From Cordylochernes scorpioides (taxonomy: Eukaryota > Arthropoda > Arachnida > Pseudoscorpiones > Chernetidae): DNA of 64,000 bases. Location: NCBI GenBank assembly GCA_030710605.1, contig CP092870.1, positions 13,825,991 through 13,889,990 on the forward strand. Reading direction: 5' to 3'. Shown here one piece after another: positions 1-11,149 of the stretch (the stretch's first letter is position 1; each line of letters opens with the position of its first letter). The translations under genes and the position numbers were made by a program. Below the pieces are notes generated by a model that made no database searches, was not told the DNA's origin, and worked only from the letters and a program-made list of their open reading frames with translations.

Positions 1-77
1 GAGCTAGACGGATGCAAATTGGTCAATAACCTTCAATTGAACAGCGGGACGCTGTTTCTTTTCAAAGGAGGGAAAAG

Positions 78-322
78 TGCGGCATTTACTTTTATATATG
101 ATCTGAAGCCCTCCTCTAATTCAAGAAGTTAAGAAAACACAGCATTAAAAGGGTAGAAGAGCTCGTGACTCGTAGCTCGTGGAGACCGCGCCACGGGCAG
201 AGAGAGAATAAACATAGCTTTCTTGGAAGTCATTTAAAACTCAACGTCTTAGTTTATTTTTAGAAAGTTAAGCTTCTTGAAACTTTACAAGGCGAGTTTT
301 TGGTGTTATTTTCTACGCGACA
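78..322 (+). repeat. Candidate 3' LTR of a copia-type element (edge of window)
   Basis: A 245-bp segment starts TG and ends CA (TGCGGC...GCGACA). It is preceded at 64-77 by a purine run that fits a polypurine tract, holds a TATA-like stretch near 91-97 and an AATAAA signal near 210. This order is what a 3' LTR on the plus strand looks like. The rest of the element would lie left of the window. No second LTR is visible, so the call is an inference. Confidence 0.4.
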
Positions 323-384
323 ATATTTAAATTCAAATTTTGTGAAAATATTAAAATCGAATATTTGTGAAATATTTTTATAGT

Positions 385-496
385 GTATTGGTCAACTATA
401 GTTAACATTCCTCCAGTTGTTGGTGTCAAAGGCCCACATATGTCAACGTGTATTCCCTCCAGTGGTCTTGCTGTAGTTTCTCCGAGTGGCTGACTT
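385..496 (-). pseudogene. Copia integrase fragment
   Basis: The minus strand reads about 37 codons including RPLEGIHVDICGPLTP, the start of the copia integrase core with its first catalytic Asp (VDICGP). Nothing on either side continues the polyprotein, and a stop lies just upstream. It is a relic, in the opposite orientation to the LTR-like segment at 78-322, so probably from a different insertion. Confidence 0.5.
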
Positions 497-744
497 CCTC
501 AGCTTATGTTTTTTACGCACACAATTAAATATTACCACGGAGTTTCAAATAATAACAATGCGGTCCAATATGGTAATTATTTCAAATTTTTGAAAACACA
601 AAATGGTTATGAAAATATAAATATATTTATATGCCATATATTTAAAAAAAAAGATAAATTTATATTTAAATATATTTCTAAAGCCGTTATACTCCATCAA
701 ATATTTTGCAAATATAAAATTCAAAAAAATATTTGAGAATATAA

Positions 745-1445
745 TATTATTCAAAATATTCTCCAGCGGAGTCTATACATTTCCTCCAGCGTTGAACCCA
801 CGCAGTAAATCCGCTTTGGAAATATTCTGGAGGTTGTTTTGTCAACCATGTTTTATGTCCCGTTTTACTTCCTGTAGGTCTTTAAATCCTTGTCTCTTCA
901 GACACATTTTATTGGGGAGAATAAATGGATGTCACAAGGTGCCAAATCTGGCCTGTATGGAGGTTATGGAACCAGTGCCCAGTCTATTTGTCCAATAGCC
1001 TCTGAAGTCTGGAGGGACCTTTTAAGCCTTGCATTGTCATGTTGTGTAACTTGACGGATTTAAGAGGAATCTCTGGGCTTTTCTTTTGCGGAAGCTTCCC
1101 TAATCTTTCGTAATGTTATAAAAGATCGAGAACTGTTTACAGTGCTACCTTCTTCTAGAAAATCAATTAGTATTACACCTCGCATGCCCCAAAAGAGTTG
1201 CCATAACCTTTTTGAGTGATCTCTGAACTTTGAGTTTTTCATAGGTGAATTTGTATGATGCCATTCTAATGACTGTGCCTTAGTTTATGGGTCAAAAGGG
1301 TATGTTCGAGTTTCATCTCCAGTCACTATATTTGAAAATAAAAGTTTCATTTTGGGCCTCATAGTGATCCAGTAACTCTTGGCATAGTTGGACTTTTTGA
1401 TTACGCTGATCAGGGGTTAGTTTCCTTTGAACCCATTTGAACATT
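745..1445 (-). pseudogene. Dead mariner-type transposase
   Basis: Read on the minus strand with frame changes, this gives the order of a mariner transposase: LTPDQRNQKVQLCQELL, a decayed catalytic-Asp region, SLEWHH, KRLWQLFWGMRGVILIDF, then PPYRPDLAPCDIHLF, which carries the third catalytic Asp of the DD34D family, and a C-terminal WLTKQPPEYF segment. Several in-frame stops and frameshifts break it and no terminal inverted repeats were found. The 60-codon open stretch at 1060-1242 is part of this relic. Confidence 0.8.
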
Positions 1446-1696
1446 TTTTCCTACAACCTAGATGTTCAATCATTGATTCTATTGCATTAATATCTAATAT
1501 TTAGTATATTACACAAATTTCCTATAGTTATTTGATGTAAATTCTAATAGTCAATAAATCTAAATATTTAAAGTTGTTTTAGAACGTAAAAAATATTGCC
1601 TATATACGAAATATACAGTATAAAAAATATATAAATTATTAATGTAGAAATAATATTTCCAGGAAATTAAATTATTAAATAATTATTATGAAACGT

Positions 1697-1981
1697 ACAA
1701 AGTATATATTTTTTGCTTATCCCCAGTACACGTGGTATAGCCATGATAATCATGGTGGGTAGAAGTAGGCAACTGCTTTTACTGTAAGTACACCACATGT
1801 CAACACATGTGAAAAGCATTTCAACTTTGCATTTAAAAATGTGCCAGAGCCCCGTTTGATTACTTGAACTCACTGGTGGGGTTGGACTTTTGTAAGAATC
1901 GGGAGGCATTGAAGCATTTTTTTATTTTAAAAAAAGTGCTTAATGCGGGAAGCAAACCCGGGTCGTAGCGGTCGAAACCCA
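1697..1981 (-). repeat. SINE-1 copy (tRNA-headed)
   Basis: Same family as 26888-27201 and 27630-27945. The tRNA-like head is at the right end (minus-strand 5' end). This copy lacks about the first 20 bases of the head, and its B-box region has decayed (a CAAACCCGGG form on the plus strand). The body with the ACATGTG hairpin and the AGAGCCCCG block is shared with the other copies. Confidence 0.75.
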
Positions 1982-2368
1982 ACAGTTTAGACAAAAAAAA
2001 AGTATTTTAATTACTTAAAAAATCATAAAATTACTTATTTTCAAGTTTAATATAGTTTAATAATTATCTATTATTATTTTTTATTATTTTATTATTTAAA
2101 AATTTTTTATTTTGGATCATAAAGTTTTATTTTCCAATATTTCGTATGTCAACACGCCAAACTTCTTCGGGGAACAAGATTGTTTTGAGAAGCTCGCGTA
2201 TCAATTCACGAGTATGAATAACTGCTATAAAATTTAAAAAATTCAATAAAGTTTAATAATTATATGCAATATTTGTATAGCGTCCACTATAAATAGGTAG
2301 GATAACTTCTTATATTGCAGGTCTTTTTTTATATTTATTTGCCATTGATCATCTATTTTTAAATACCA

Positions 2369-2665
2369 GTATTAAAATTACAAATATATTCTCACAATGA
2401 GTATCTTTTTTATTTAAAAAACGCTAGCTTTCAAGCGTTAATCGCTCTTCAACGGGCTTACTATAATATCGACTTGATCCCACCAGAAATATTTAAAAAG
2501 AGTTATAAATATCCACGCTGCGCGCGTTTGTTTTTGTAAATATTTCTGGTGGGATCAAGTCGATATTGTAGTAAGCCCGTTGAAGAGCGATTAACGCTTG
2601 AAAGCTAGCGTTTTTTAAATAAAAAAGATACTCACATTGTGAGAATATATTTGTAATTTTAATAC
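2369..2665. repeat. Near-perfect palindrome, 127-129 bp arms, 41-bp spacer
   Basis: Arms 2369-2495 and 2537-2665 are reverse complements with very few differences. Each arm holds CGCTTGAAAGCTAGCG beside GTTGAAGAGCGATTAA, giving a small stem (AGCG/CGCT, loop ATTAA) followed by TGAAA. This resembles terminal motifs of Penelope-like elements, in decayed form. A piece of the same sequence recurs at about 26439-26500. No ORF lies inside. Confidence 0.8.
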
Positions 2666-2921
2666 TTTTTTCACAATTTTATCATGTAAATACCAGTATA
2701 TTTTAAAATCCTCGTTCTAACCTGACACTATACCGCCGCTGAAATCTTAGGTGCTCTAAATTTGGTTTACGATATCTTAATGGATTATCCAATCAATAAA
2801 CTATAGTGGATTCTATTTCTTGAATACAAAGAGAGAGATTGAGATTGAAACATATTTATTAATCGTACATATAAAATTATATAGGGTTAATAATATTTTT
2901 TTAAAAATTAAATAAATAAAC

Positions 2922-3071
2922 TTAAATATTATTTTCATCAGGCGAATCCCACTGAGGGTCGTCTGGTATGATGCCACATTCTGTCCTGAAGTCGAACAGT
3001 GTTCCGCGTAGATCGGACTTCTCCCCGACATGTGCTATTACCATGTCGAAGAATAGCTTCAGAGCAGACCT
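2922..3071 (-). CDS. Exon-like island, unknown gene (terminal exon candidate)
   Basis: On the minus strand a strong 3' splice acceptor (a long CT run, then TTTTTCAG) is followed directly by 50 codons ending in TAA. The reading includes SALKLFFDMVIAHVGEK and RGTLFDFRTECGIIPDD. Base composition is near 50% GC inside the frame and near 20% around it, as expected for an exon under constraint. No domain is recognised. It could be the last exon of a host gene whose upstream exons lie at higher coordinates, or a captured gene fragment. It was found by reading the frame downstream of the acceptor, and it has no ATG. Confidence 0.4.
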   Translation of the reverse strand, partial: RSALKLFFDMVIAHVGEKSDLRGTLFDFRTECGIIPDDPQWDSPDENNI

Positions 3072-3310
3072 CTGAAAAAGAGAGAGAGAGAGATTGAGAT
3101 TAAAACTGAATCATTACAATGTCCATATAAGATTATATAAGGTTAAATACATAATAAATATAAATATGAATAAATAAGATTATATAATGATAAATATAAG
3201 AATAAATAGATAAAAATAAATGATAAATATACATATATATATATATAAAATATATACAAAGTCTTCATTGGTGGTGTCCACCGAGGGAAGATAGAGAGAG
3301 AGAGCTTTTA
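3072..3310. other. GA-rich tracts and AT-rich spacer
   Basis: Short (GA)n runs occur at about 3079-3093 and 3291-3303, with AT-rich sequence between. A shorter GA run lies at 2828-2838, also next to an ATTGAGATT motif, suggesting a small local duplication. Nothing else is visible. Confidence 0.5.
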
Positions 3311-3937
3311 TTGTCATTTATATTCGCTTTATAAATTTCAATTCTATTTATCATAATGTGGCAAGGGTTAATTATTAAACTTATAACAATTCATTATTTT
3401 ATTCTAAAATATAAAATTGATTTAAAATTGGAAAAACCTTCTCCATTCCTCATCTGCCAAAGAAATTTAAATATAAATGTCATAGCTTTGAAAATAAATT
3501 AGAATTTTGGATTTCAATAACATATTTATTTCAAGTGACGTTTTTCAAATAAAAGTTGCAATTGACATTTAATATTTTAGTGTTTTCTTGTATTGATGTT
3601 TTAATAATACCCCTGCCTGGGCCTTTGACAACTGAACCTTTCACTTGCAAATATTAAACTTTCTCTTCGGCAGTTTGATTAGAATTTCCCATGTGACGTT
3701 GAATCTATACTTGATCTCAGCTCAATAAAATTTATTATACACCGATGCCCTCCACACACACATTTAGATGGTCAAATTTTATTTTTTTAAACTAGAACTC
3801 TATGTAAACGAAAAAAATCCAAAATTGACAAAAGATATGCAAATTATTCTAATATACAGTAGAACTTGGGTAATGGAGCTAATGGAAATATGCGAATATA
3901 AAATAATTTTTCATAAGAACACACATATCACAATATT

Positions 3938-4253
3938 TTTGAAAATAGAGAAATCCATAATTACATCTTTAATTAAAAAGGCATATATTGGATTAAAATA
4001 TAATTTATTTTACCAATATTTCAGTTGGCTGAACGCCAACCTTTATCAAGGTGTTATAACATTTTAAAGTGTGTCAACAACAAACTCCCTTAAAACAGAC
4101 TTAAAACTTAATGCTGTTGACGTTATGTGGCGCTGAGTTTGTTGTTGACACACTTTAAAATGTTATAACACCTTGATAAAGGTTGGAGTTCAGCCAACTG
4201 AAATATTGGTAAAATAAATGATATTTTGATCCAATATATGCCTTTTTAATTGA
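3938..4253. mobile_element. Palindromic insertion with 13-bp target duplication (family R1)
   Basis: Two 117-bp arms (3971-4087 and 4135-4251) are reverse complements round a 47-bp spacer. The insertion is flanked by identical 13-bp direct repeats, ATATCACAATATT, at 3925-3937 and 4254-4266, and the mirrored right arm of the host foldback (about 5500) preserves a close version of the uninterrupted site. Each arm carries TTGATAAAGGTTGG ... CCAACTGAAA, a stem followed by GAAA. Related single copies lie near 15.9 and 24.2 kb. I infer a PLE-terminal derivative. Confidence 0.7.
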
Positions 4254-4689
4254 ATATCACAATATTTATTATTTTAAAAGCAGACAGTAATAATAGTTTA
4301 TGCTATTATTTATCTTGTACTTCACGAGAAATATCTATTTGGAGGATTTAAGTAGACCAAATCGAAACGCAAGTCTCCAAATAGTTCAATGTTGACAGAA
4401 AGCTAGCTCTGGAAATAAATCAGTGAAACCGAGGAAATAATCAGAAAATCAGGGCTTATCTCAGGGTTTAGTTTTCTCGTTCCGATATCTTAAGCAGTCT
4501 ATGTGCCTCCTTCAAACAGCTAGAATGGTGTGCACCTGTTCAAAATGAATCGAGTCAGACCATGTTACTCCTCTCAAAATGATTGCAGTGTCGAGACTGA
4601 AGATTTACTGGTGACTGAAGAAATCATGGCCTCACTAATATAAATCCAGGACTGATGTTCATGGCATTAATTCTAGTTGTCCTCAAAGC

Positions 4690-4960
4690 TTATGTCCATA
4701 GTTCATCTAAAATACCCATTCCAATAGTCTAACATCAGTATCACTATAAAAGGAAGATCGAAAAATACAATATTACAGTGGTATGGTAGATTAAACTGGC
4801 GAAACCGCTGGGAGGGTTCACCACTGATGAGCCAGGCCCTCCCATTAATTTTTCCATTGCAGTAAGGGCAGTAGAAATTGTTTATTAAAAAAATCATACG
4901 CGTCTATAATAGTTTCGAATTTTGATAACAGATGGCGCGCTAGTGCATCATTAATTCAAG
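4690..4960 (+). repeat. Repeat family H copy 1 (GAAA/CTGATGA core)
   Basis: The core at 4796-4835 reads ctggc-GAAA ... CTGATGA-gccag, followed by GGCCCTCCC, which can pair with the GGGAGGG inside the core. The right end is the block CAGATGGCGCGCTAGTGCAT. Other copies are at 5285-5445, 6105-6505, 10080-10165, 29625-29885 and 30685-31005. An open frame on the opposite strand is not kept between copies, so this is not a gene. Confidence 0.75.
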
Positions 4961-5284
4961 TTTAACTGTAAGAACGAGTGAATGGAAAAAATATTATCTA
5001 TTTGTTTTGTATAAGAAACATCCTTTTGTAGCCTTCGCAGTTATTCTATCATATTCCTATGACGTTTAACAGACAGTCTGAATGTGGTCTTGGGTCGTAA
5101 TGGATTTCATTCCTCCTTGCCCTAATCTTCTGATGATTTCCTTGGTTTCACTGAATTGTTTCTAGAACTAGCTTTCTGTCAACATTGAGTCATTTGGAGA
5201 CTTTCGCTTCGATTTGGTCTATTAAATCCTCCAAATAGATATTCCTCGTGGTTAACGGATAAACAGTAGTATAAACTTATCAAA

Positions 5285-5445
5285 ATTATATTATGATGCA
5301 TTAGCCCGCCATCTGTTATCAAAATTCGAAACTATTATAGACGCGTAAGATTCTTTTTAAAAATAAACAATTTCTACTGTCGTTACTGCAATTAGAAAAT
5401 TAATGGGAGGTCCTGGCTCATCAAATGGCGCGCTAATGCATTATA
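5285..5445 (-). repeat. Repeat family H copy 2 (partial, inverted)
   Basis: Reverse complement of the right half of copy 1: the GATGG...GCATTA end block, the CGCGT block, the CAATTTCTACTG block, then GGGAGG and a truncated core in which the stretch through GAAA has been lost. Confidence 0.7.
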
Positions 5446-5560
5446 ATAGCATAAACTATTATGACTACCTGCTTTTAAAAGAATAAATATTTTGATATGT
5501 GTGCTTTTATGAAAAATTATTTATATTCGCATATTTCCAAATTCACATTAAATCGAATTA

Positions 5561-6104
5561 TTGCAAGATGTGAGTTTATTCAGTGATTTTTTTTATATTC
5601 ATTATTTTTAGTTATATTCAAAAAGCGTTTGTTAATATAAATTCGGACAACAATGAATGAAACAGAGACTTGCATACACATCTCAACAATTCCCTAGTCA
5701 ACAAAAAGTGTACAGGGAAATAACCAACGTTGAAATGCGGCTACCCTCTGGCAAATATGCAAAAAGGGAGCTAATTAAGTGGAACTTCAATATTTAGTCG
5801 GCAACGTTGTGTATAGCGCTAAATGGCAGTACTAATTAATGCGTTAATTATGTAAAACATATTTTTGGGATGAATTACTCCCTTACTCACTTCCTCATCA
5901 AGAGAGAGGTTTAGAACTCACTGCTTTGGTTGATAAAATTATTGAGCAGCTAATTAAATAGTTGGTATTTTTTGCTTTCCTCTACAAGTGTTAGAATATA
6001 TCTCTGTTTCAATTAGATCAATTATATGTGTGTTTAAATATCTCTCTTTCTATATTAGAATTATTTAAATGATATTTTGGATAAAAACATAGTTTTATAT
6101 GTAT
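5561..6104. other. AT-rich spacer, no recognisable feature
   Basis: No coding frame, splice pattern or repeat that I could match elsewhere in the window. Confidence 0.4.
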
Positions 6105-6505
6105 AGATGGCGCGTTATTGCTTTTTGTTAATTTATGCCTAACTGGCCTTGTCCTTATTGTTTGCTGAAGAGCATTGCTCGATGCAAAAATTTGAATGTA
6201 ATTCAACTGTCCTTTAAGCTTATGTCCATAGTTTTCTTGAAAACCATTTCTGAGATTCCATCCTTCAGTGTTGCGTATATAAGCAGAATCGTCCAATACA
6301 GTATTCCCGGCCTTAGAATGCTTTCCCGTAAGCATGTAGAAGGCGGATTAATTGTCACCGTCCAATACAGTATTAGAGCTCTGAGAAGCAGTCTGGTGGA
6401 TTAAATTGGCGAAACCGCTGGGAGGGTTCACCACTGATGAGCCAAGCCCTCCCAATATATTTTTATCGCAGTAAGGGCAGTAGAAGTTTGTATTATGTAT
6501 AAAAG
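6105..6505 (+). repeat. Repeat family H copy 3
   Basis: Starts near a TAGATGGCGCGTTATTG block and shares with the copy at 30685-31005 the TTATGCCTAACTGGC and GAAGAGCATTGCTCGATGCA blocks and the core (6405-6450). Here the stem flanking the core is ttggc/gccaa, where copy 1 has ctggc/gccag: both sides changed and pairing is kept. Another TAGATGGCG block follows at 6544. Confidence 0.75.
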
Positions 6506-6599
6506 AAACATTCGTGCTTTTAAATCCTTTCATTTTATATGTATAGATGGCGTGTTATTGATTTGTGTTAAAAACATAGTTGCAGGTTGAGTTCTGTTA

Positions 6600-8990
6600 T
6601 ATATAGATGAATGCGACACTTGTCAACCTACAGACTGACATTTTGATGTCTCTTTGTCGCCATTTTCCTGGCAAAATCTGATAAAAATAGGTCGAGAATT
6701 TGGCTATTTGAATTGTGGGCGTCATCTAAAGATATAGCAAAATAGTAAAATCAGGGCGTATACACTATATATTGATTGAAATTTAAAGCCATCAGAATTA
6801 TATTTTGTACAAATGCAAATTTTAAAATATGAAAATTTTAAATGATACCGACTTCACTCTCGCCAAAAATAAAAAGTACAAAATCAAAAACATATAAAAT
6901 TAGACAATACGCAAAATAAGATAAAAGACAACTACAAGTAATTTTCACGGCAATCTTCTTTGACAAAAATGATATTCTGTTGGTACTTTTCTCTTCTCTT
7001 TTAAATACATTCATGGACATAAGAAAGTTGTACCTTTTAGAATGCATGTTTTTATTATTATATTTATTATCATAATTATTATTTTTATTTTCATAATTAT
7101 TTCAAGGAAAACTCCCCTTCGAATTTAAATGTATGGGAAATCCACCATTATATAAGCAAAAATGGAAGGGTTTATACTTAAAATAGAAAACTTTCTTAAG
7201 CATTGTCTAAGAGTGTCTTTATCCGACAATCTTTCATATTCCCAACACTCCTATAACAGCGTTCCTATTTTATTATTGATGCCTTTGTGTAAAATAGGAG
7301 CTTTCTCCCAATCCGCATTGCCATTGTATTATTGGTGTCCGCGCCTGCAGTTCTGAATTCTACCAGTTTCTTATCCCATATAGTTCTTGTTTGAGCTTCT
7401 AAATTATATATATATATTGTTATCAAAATTTATTATCGAATACCCTGTGAAGGATTTAGAAATGAAAAATTCATCAGTAAATAAATATTAAAAGAGGTTA
7501 CCTTTTAGGGATATTGTCCAGTATAGTTTTCGATTCCCCTATAGCAGCCTCTAATGTTAAATCTACGTGCTTTTAAAAACATTTTCGAGGGTGGAGAAAG
7601 TGAAAAGCGTAAGAAGTATATTTGTATAAAAAGACGGTTGCTGAAGTATTGCGGTAATATTTTGGCTACATGTACTTTTTAGACGAAAGTATTAATATAA
7701 TTATCTTAGGATGTTTGAAAAGACACTATCAATTATTGTTGGCCCTTCTTCAAGATATTCTTAGTCTATAAAAACCCTTCATGTCAAAATAGGTAACCAA
7801 TATGACTCTTATTTTTCATTTTATATCATCTTTCCCTTTCTATTCCATGAACAAACAACTATTTTGCAAGTTTTGGATACATCAATGTGGTCCTTTTTGT
7901 TGGACTGTCAGCATTTTAGAAACAAATTTTGAATGTGTATTCCTTAGCTGCATGCTTTCTTTGACCACCTTTGTTTAAAGTGTTTTAATAAGCCCGCTAT
8001 TACTCTATGTTTATTAATCGCTTTTTGGGTTTTCCCTCATCAATTTTGTAATTTGTGTTAGGTTTTCAGTATTAAACCTTAAATGCTCTCTTTCACAAAG
8101 TCATTTGTTGAATCTTTAAACGATTAGACTTTGCTATTTTTAGAAATCATTGCTGAGTGTGTTTATGTCAACAATCTGAGTTAGACATGCCTAATTTTGA
8201 AACATATTTTATAAAATTATAAATATTAAGAACAATAGCGCGCGCGCAACAAAGATTTTGATGCCTTCTTTTTACGAAGGTTCTCTGCACACGTTCTGTG
8301 CGTAAAGACTTGTTATATAGCCAATATTTCATCAATTTATTTATCATTTTGAGTGTTATCAAATTTATTTAAAATATATGACAACTAAAATATTTCGTGG
8401 AAGATGCAATTCCTTCTTTCTAACACTTGTCAGAACAAGAATCAGCATATTGAAAATACGATTTCTATCAACAGCGTTCTCAAATTGGCCCTACTCTATC
8501 ACCGCCTCTTCATCAAACATAAGATCTCGAGATAGATGGTCTTGATATCTTTGTTCCTCAAGAGATCTCTACAATGGTCAATACCACAGAGAGAAGCTGT
8601 ATAATTCATGTTGGAAATTCCATATTAAAGAATCAAGCAAAGTTTCTATAAATCTCGGCGAAATTGAAATAATTCAGATATCTTATTTTTCTATAACGCT
8701 AGGGTTTTAAATATTTTCGAGAAAAGTTAACTTTACCACTTTAAACACTTTTTAAATAAATATTAACAAATATCATAGTTTTACAATTGAAAATACATTA
8801 AAGGTGTAATATGCACATACATGTATGCATATAAAATTACTAGCAGAAACATAATAGTTTACGCCAAACGTTTTGTGATCCGCATGTTAAATATCGTCTG
8901 TGAACAACGCACCTCAGAATTCTGCGTTATAAAAATGTGCAACTGTTTATTAAAAAGTGTATTTATCATTAAATATTTCTTTTTTCCTCA
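6600..8990. other. AT-rich region without recognised genes
   Basis: Only short low-complexity open frames are present. A CG-alternating patch lies at 8238-8248, and (TA)n at about 7408-7420. I found no repeat of the named families and no convincing exon. Confidence 0.4.
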
Positions 8991-8996
8991 AATATT

Positions 8997-9092
8997 TTAA
9001 CCAAGATTTTCCAGCTCAAAGACATCCCATCTTTCAGGACAAGTAGCTACACCATTAATCTTCTTTAAGCAATCAATATCTCGCGGCTCCAC
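8997..9092 (-). CDS. Short exon-like stretch, unknown
   Basis: The minus strand reads about 31 codons before TAA, including DIDCLKKINGVATCPERW, with more balanced codons than the surrounding sequence. Upstream on the minus strand is a T-rich tract ending GGGTGGAG, a weak splice acceptor. No family is recognised and the length is too short to exclude chance. Confidence 0.2.
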   Translation of the reverse strand: MEPRDIDCLKKINGVATCPERWDVFELENLG

Positions 9093-10079
9093 CCAAAACA
9101 ACAACAGCAGTCAAATATTAATTTTCCCCCTTTTAAATTGTCTTTTGCAGCCACCTTCGTTTTCAATAAATTAGGGCAAAGATAATTTTGAAGTTTAAAA
9201 AAGGGAAATTTATCGGTTAGCTCTAACGAAGAACAAATAATGGTCAATTTGAAATAACTTTTCTTTAATTATTTGGTATTCGATTGACAACTTTATAAAT
9301 TAATCATTTTTGTGTGTTTTGCGCACTTACATAATTGACCTACATTAATGAATATCGCACAAAAAGTCAAATAATTCTTACTAAAAGCTTTGTTGTTGTT
9401 GTAGTGTCCAATGAAGAGCCTCAGGTGTCCCCATGTATCTCTATCACAGCAATCGCAATGTCCACTATCTTGGACTGAAAGCTTTAAAATGCATGTATTA
9501 AAGGTAATACAACAATACATATCCTTTATTCTTATCCGCCTCAAGCGAGCAGATAGAGATCAAATCCCAACACCAGTCTGATAGTTTCAAGCCAAAGCCA
9601 AACTGGAGGCCTCTCCTCAGTACTACCATTTTGTCCTACGGGAGGATCTAAGGGTTGGGTCAAATATTCTGAAAATGTGTTTCATCTGTAAAGTGGTAGG
9701 GCTGATGTCAGGCCGGCCTATTGTAAAGGTGTAGTATATAGAATTTTTATTTAACAAAAGTCTCTAATCCCTTTTAGTAAATTCATAAATTCGCTTAATA
9801 GAAGAAAAAGGTACTTTCTCTTATACCTTAATGCCATACTTCTGCATTTTATAATGTATATTTCTCTTTTCAGAATTTCAAATGGAGTATGGTGACTTTT
9901 TAAGCAATATTATGACTATTTGTCTTGACTAAAAGTGTATTTACAAATCACAATAAATGATTTTTTTTAATTATATTTTTCCCATGTCTCTAAGAAACAT
10001 CCCTACCAAATTAGAAGTTTGATCCTCAAATCCCTCATATGCCACAATATAAGAACAGTATTAATATGATGAATTAAGT
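9093..10079. other. AT-rich region with possible SINE remnant
   Basis: At about 9540-9600 the minus strand has a GGGATTTGATCTC stretch similar to a Pol III B box, so a decayed tRNA-derived repeat is possible. A (TTG)n patch lies near 9390. Nothing else is supported. Confidence 0.25.
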
Positions 10080-10165
10080 GCACCATCTGTTATAAGAAAT
10101 ATAAACTAGTTTTGACGAGTATGATTCTTTTTTAAATAAAAATATTTTCTATCGCCCTTACTGCA
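10080..10165 (-). repeat. Repeat family H copy (partial)
   Basis: Carries the CACCATCTGTTATAA end block, the ATTCTTTTTTAAA block and the CGCCCTTACTGCA block of family H, then stops where unique sequence begins. Confidence 0.55.
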
Positions 10166-10167
10166 GA

Positions 10168-10356
10168 ATGTCTGCTTTACAGAAGGCTATATTGTGGTTT
10201 CTTTATGATTCCCTGATGGCGGTTGTATCTTTTCCAGTAGTTGCTGTGCAAGAACGTATTGGAGTATTGATTCTCGAGGGAACTAAGTTTCATATAGAAT
10301 TTTTCTGTGAATTATTGAACGAGGATATTGCTGCTTCGATGCCAGAGGTTCTATAG
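10168..10356 (+). CDS. Small ORF, 62 aa, unknown
   Basis: ATG to TAG, 62 codons, at higher GC than the flanks. It is preceded by CTTACTGCAGA, which looks like a splice acceptor but is also the end of a family H repeat. The protein is fairly hydrophobic (LWFLYDSLMAVVSFPVVAV) with an acidic end. No domain recognised; it may be an exon or a chance frame. Confidence 0.25.
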   Translation: MSALQKAILWFLYDSLMAVVSFPVVAVQERIGVLILEGTKFHIEFFCELLNEDIAASMPEVL

Positions 10357-10874
10357 ATCGTCATTCTGTTTGGGACAAAATATATATATCCTATTAATCT
10401 GTGAATAAATATATCATCATTATAAACAACAAGAATAAGATGTAGAATGTAAACAACGTGGTGATGTAAAAAGATCAGTATAAAGTTTAATAAACAATTT
10501 ATACAAATCGCATTCTTAATTATAAAAATATAAACACCAAACAATTCATTGCCATTATGTTTTTTGCTTTCGAGGTTTAACGAGACTTTAATTTTGATAT
10601 AATTTTGTGTTTGTGAAAAAAAAAGTATGTATATGTGTATATTTGTTTTGTTGTGTCGTCTTTTTGTTGTTCTTTTGTGTATATAGATGTCTTATAGTTT
10701 TGAAATGTTTATATAAATTTCATTTGTATATTTTTATTTTTTGAAAATAAAGCAATCCATATAGAGATACAAAATTATCCCAAAAGTTCGTAAACACTTG
10801 CAAAAAATTGAAACACCAATATTATTCGCCATTATGTATAATGTCTTTGTATTATGTATAAAGTAATTGTATTA
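10357..10874. other. AT-rich spacer left of Copia-1
   Basis: No feature seen apart from T-rich tracts. The last five bases of the flank (10875-10879, TGTAT) are the left target duplication of Copia-1. Confidence 0.4.
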
Positions 10875-10879
10875 TGTAT

Positions 10880-11140
10880 TGATATAGGCTTAGCAAAATA
10901 CGGTTATTCTTTTTGAGGATTTCTGGTTGTTTTTGTACTCACGTATGTTGTAGTTACGAGGACATCCCTTTAGATAAAAACATATATATATTTATTTAAG
11001 GAACGACTTGTTCCATTACATATATTGTTAAGACAAGTTAGCGGTAAACAATAACAGCAAGGTTGAAGGTAGAAGTTGGAAGTTGCGTAATCGTAGTGAC
11101 GTCAGCATCGATGATGATTAAAGTCAAAGTTTGCGTAACA
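10880..11140 (-). repeat. Copia-1 3' LTR
   Basis: 261 bp; on the minus strand it starts TGTTACGC and ends in CA. No difference from the 5' LTR was seen by eye. It lies just past the end of the coding frame (11150). Confidence 0.93.
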
Positions 11141-11149
11141 ATTCCCTCC

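Larger units (their letters stand above)
3870..5560. repeat. Old foldback element with nested insertions
   Basis: Blocks on the left are mirrored on the right: 3885-3930 with about 5498-5545, 4255-4310 with 5440-5500, and 4325-4450 with 5125-5255. The mirror order is disturbed by a palindromic insertion at 3938-4253 in the left arm and by copies of repeat family H at 4690-4960 and 5285-5445. No intact ORF is present; the minus strand near 5075-5255 shows codon-like stretches broken by stops. Confidence 0.6.

Noticed and set aside
4796-4835. Calling family H core a working hammerhead ribozyme
   Set aside because: Only 19 bases separate GAAA and CTGATGA, too few for both stem III and a stem I with a proper U-H site.
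4703-4897. 64-codon frame with YCPYC motif at 4703-4897 and a similar one at 6348-6533
   Set aside because: Frames differ between repeat copies after the first residues, so the similarity is at DNA level in family H.
8168-8362. 64-codon frame near the CGCGCG patch
   Set aside because: No homology known to me, low-complexity flanks, no splice or promoter context.
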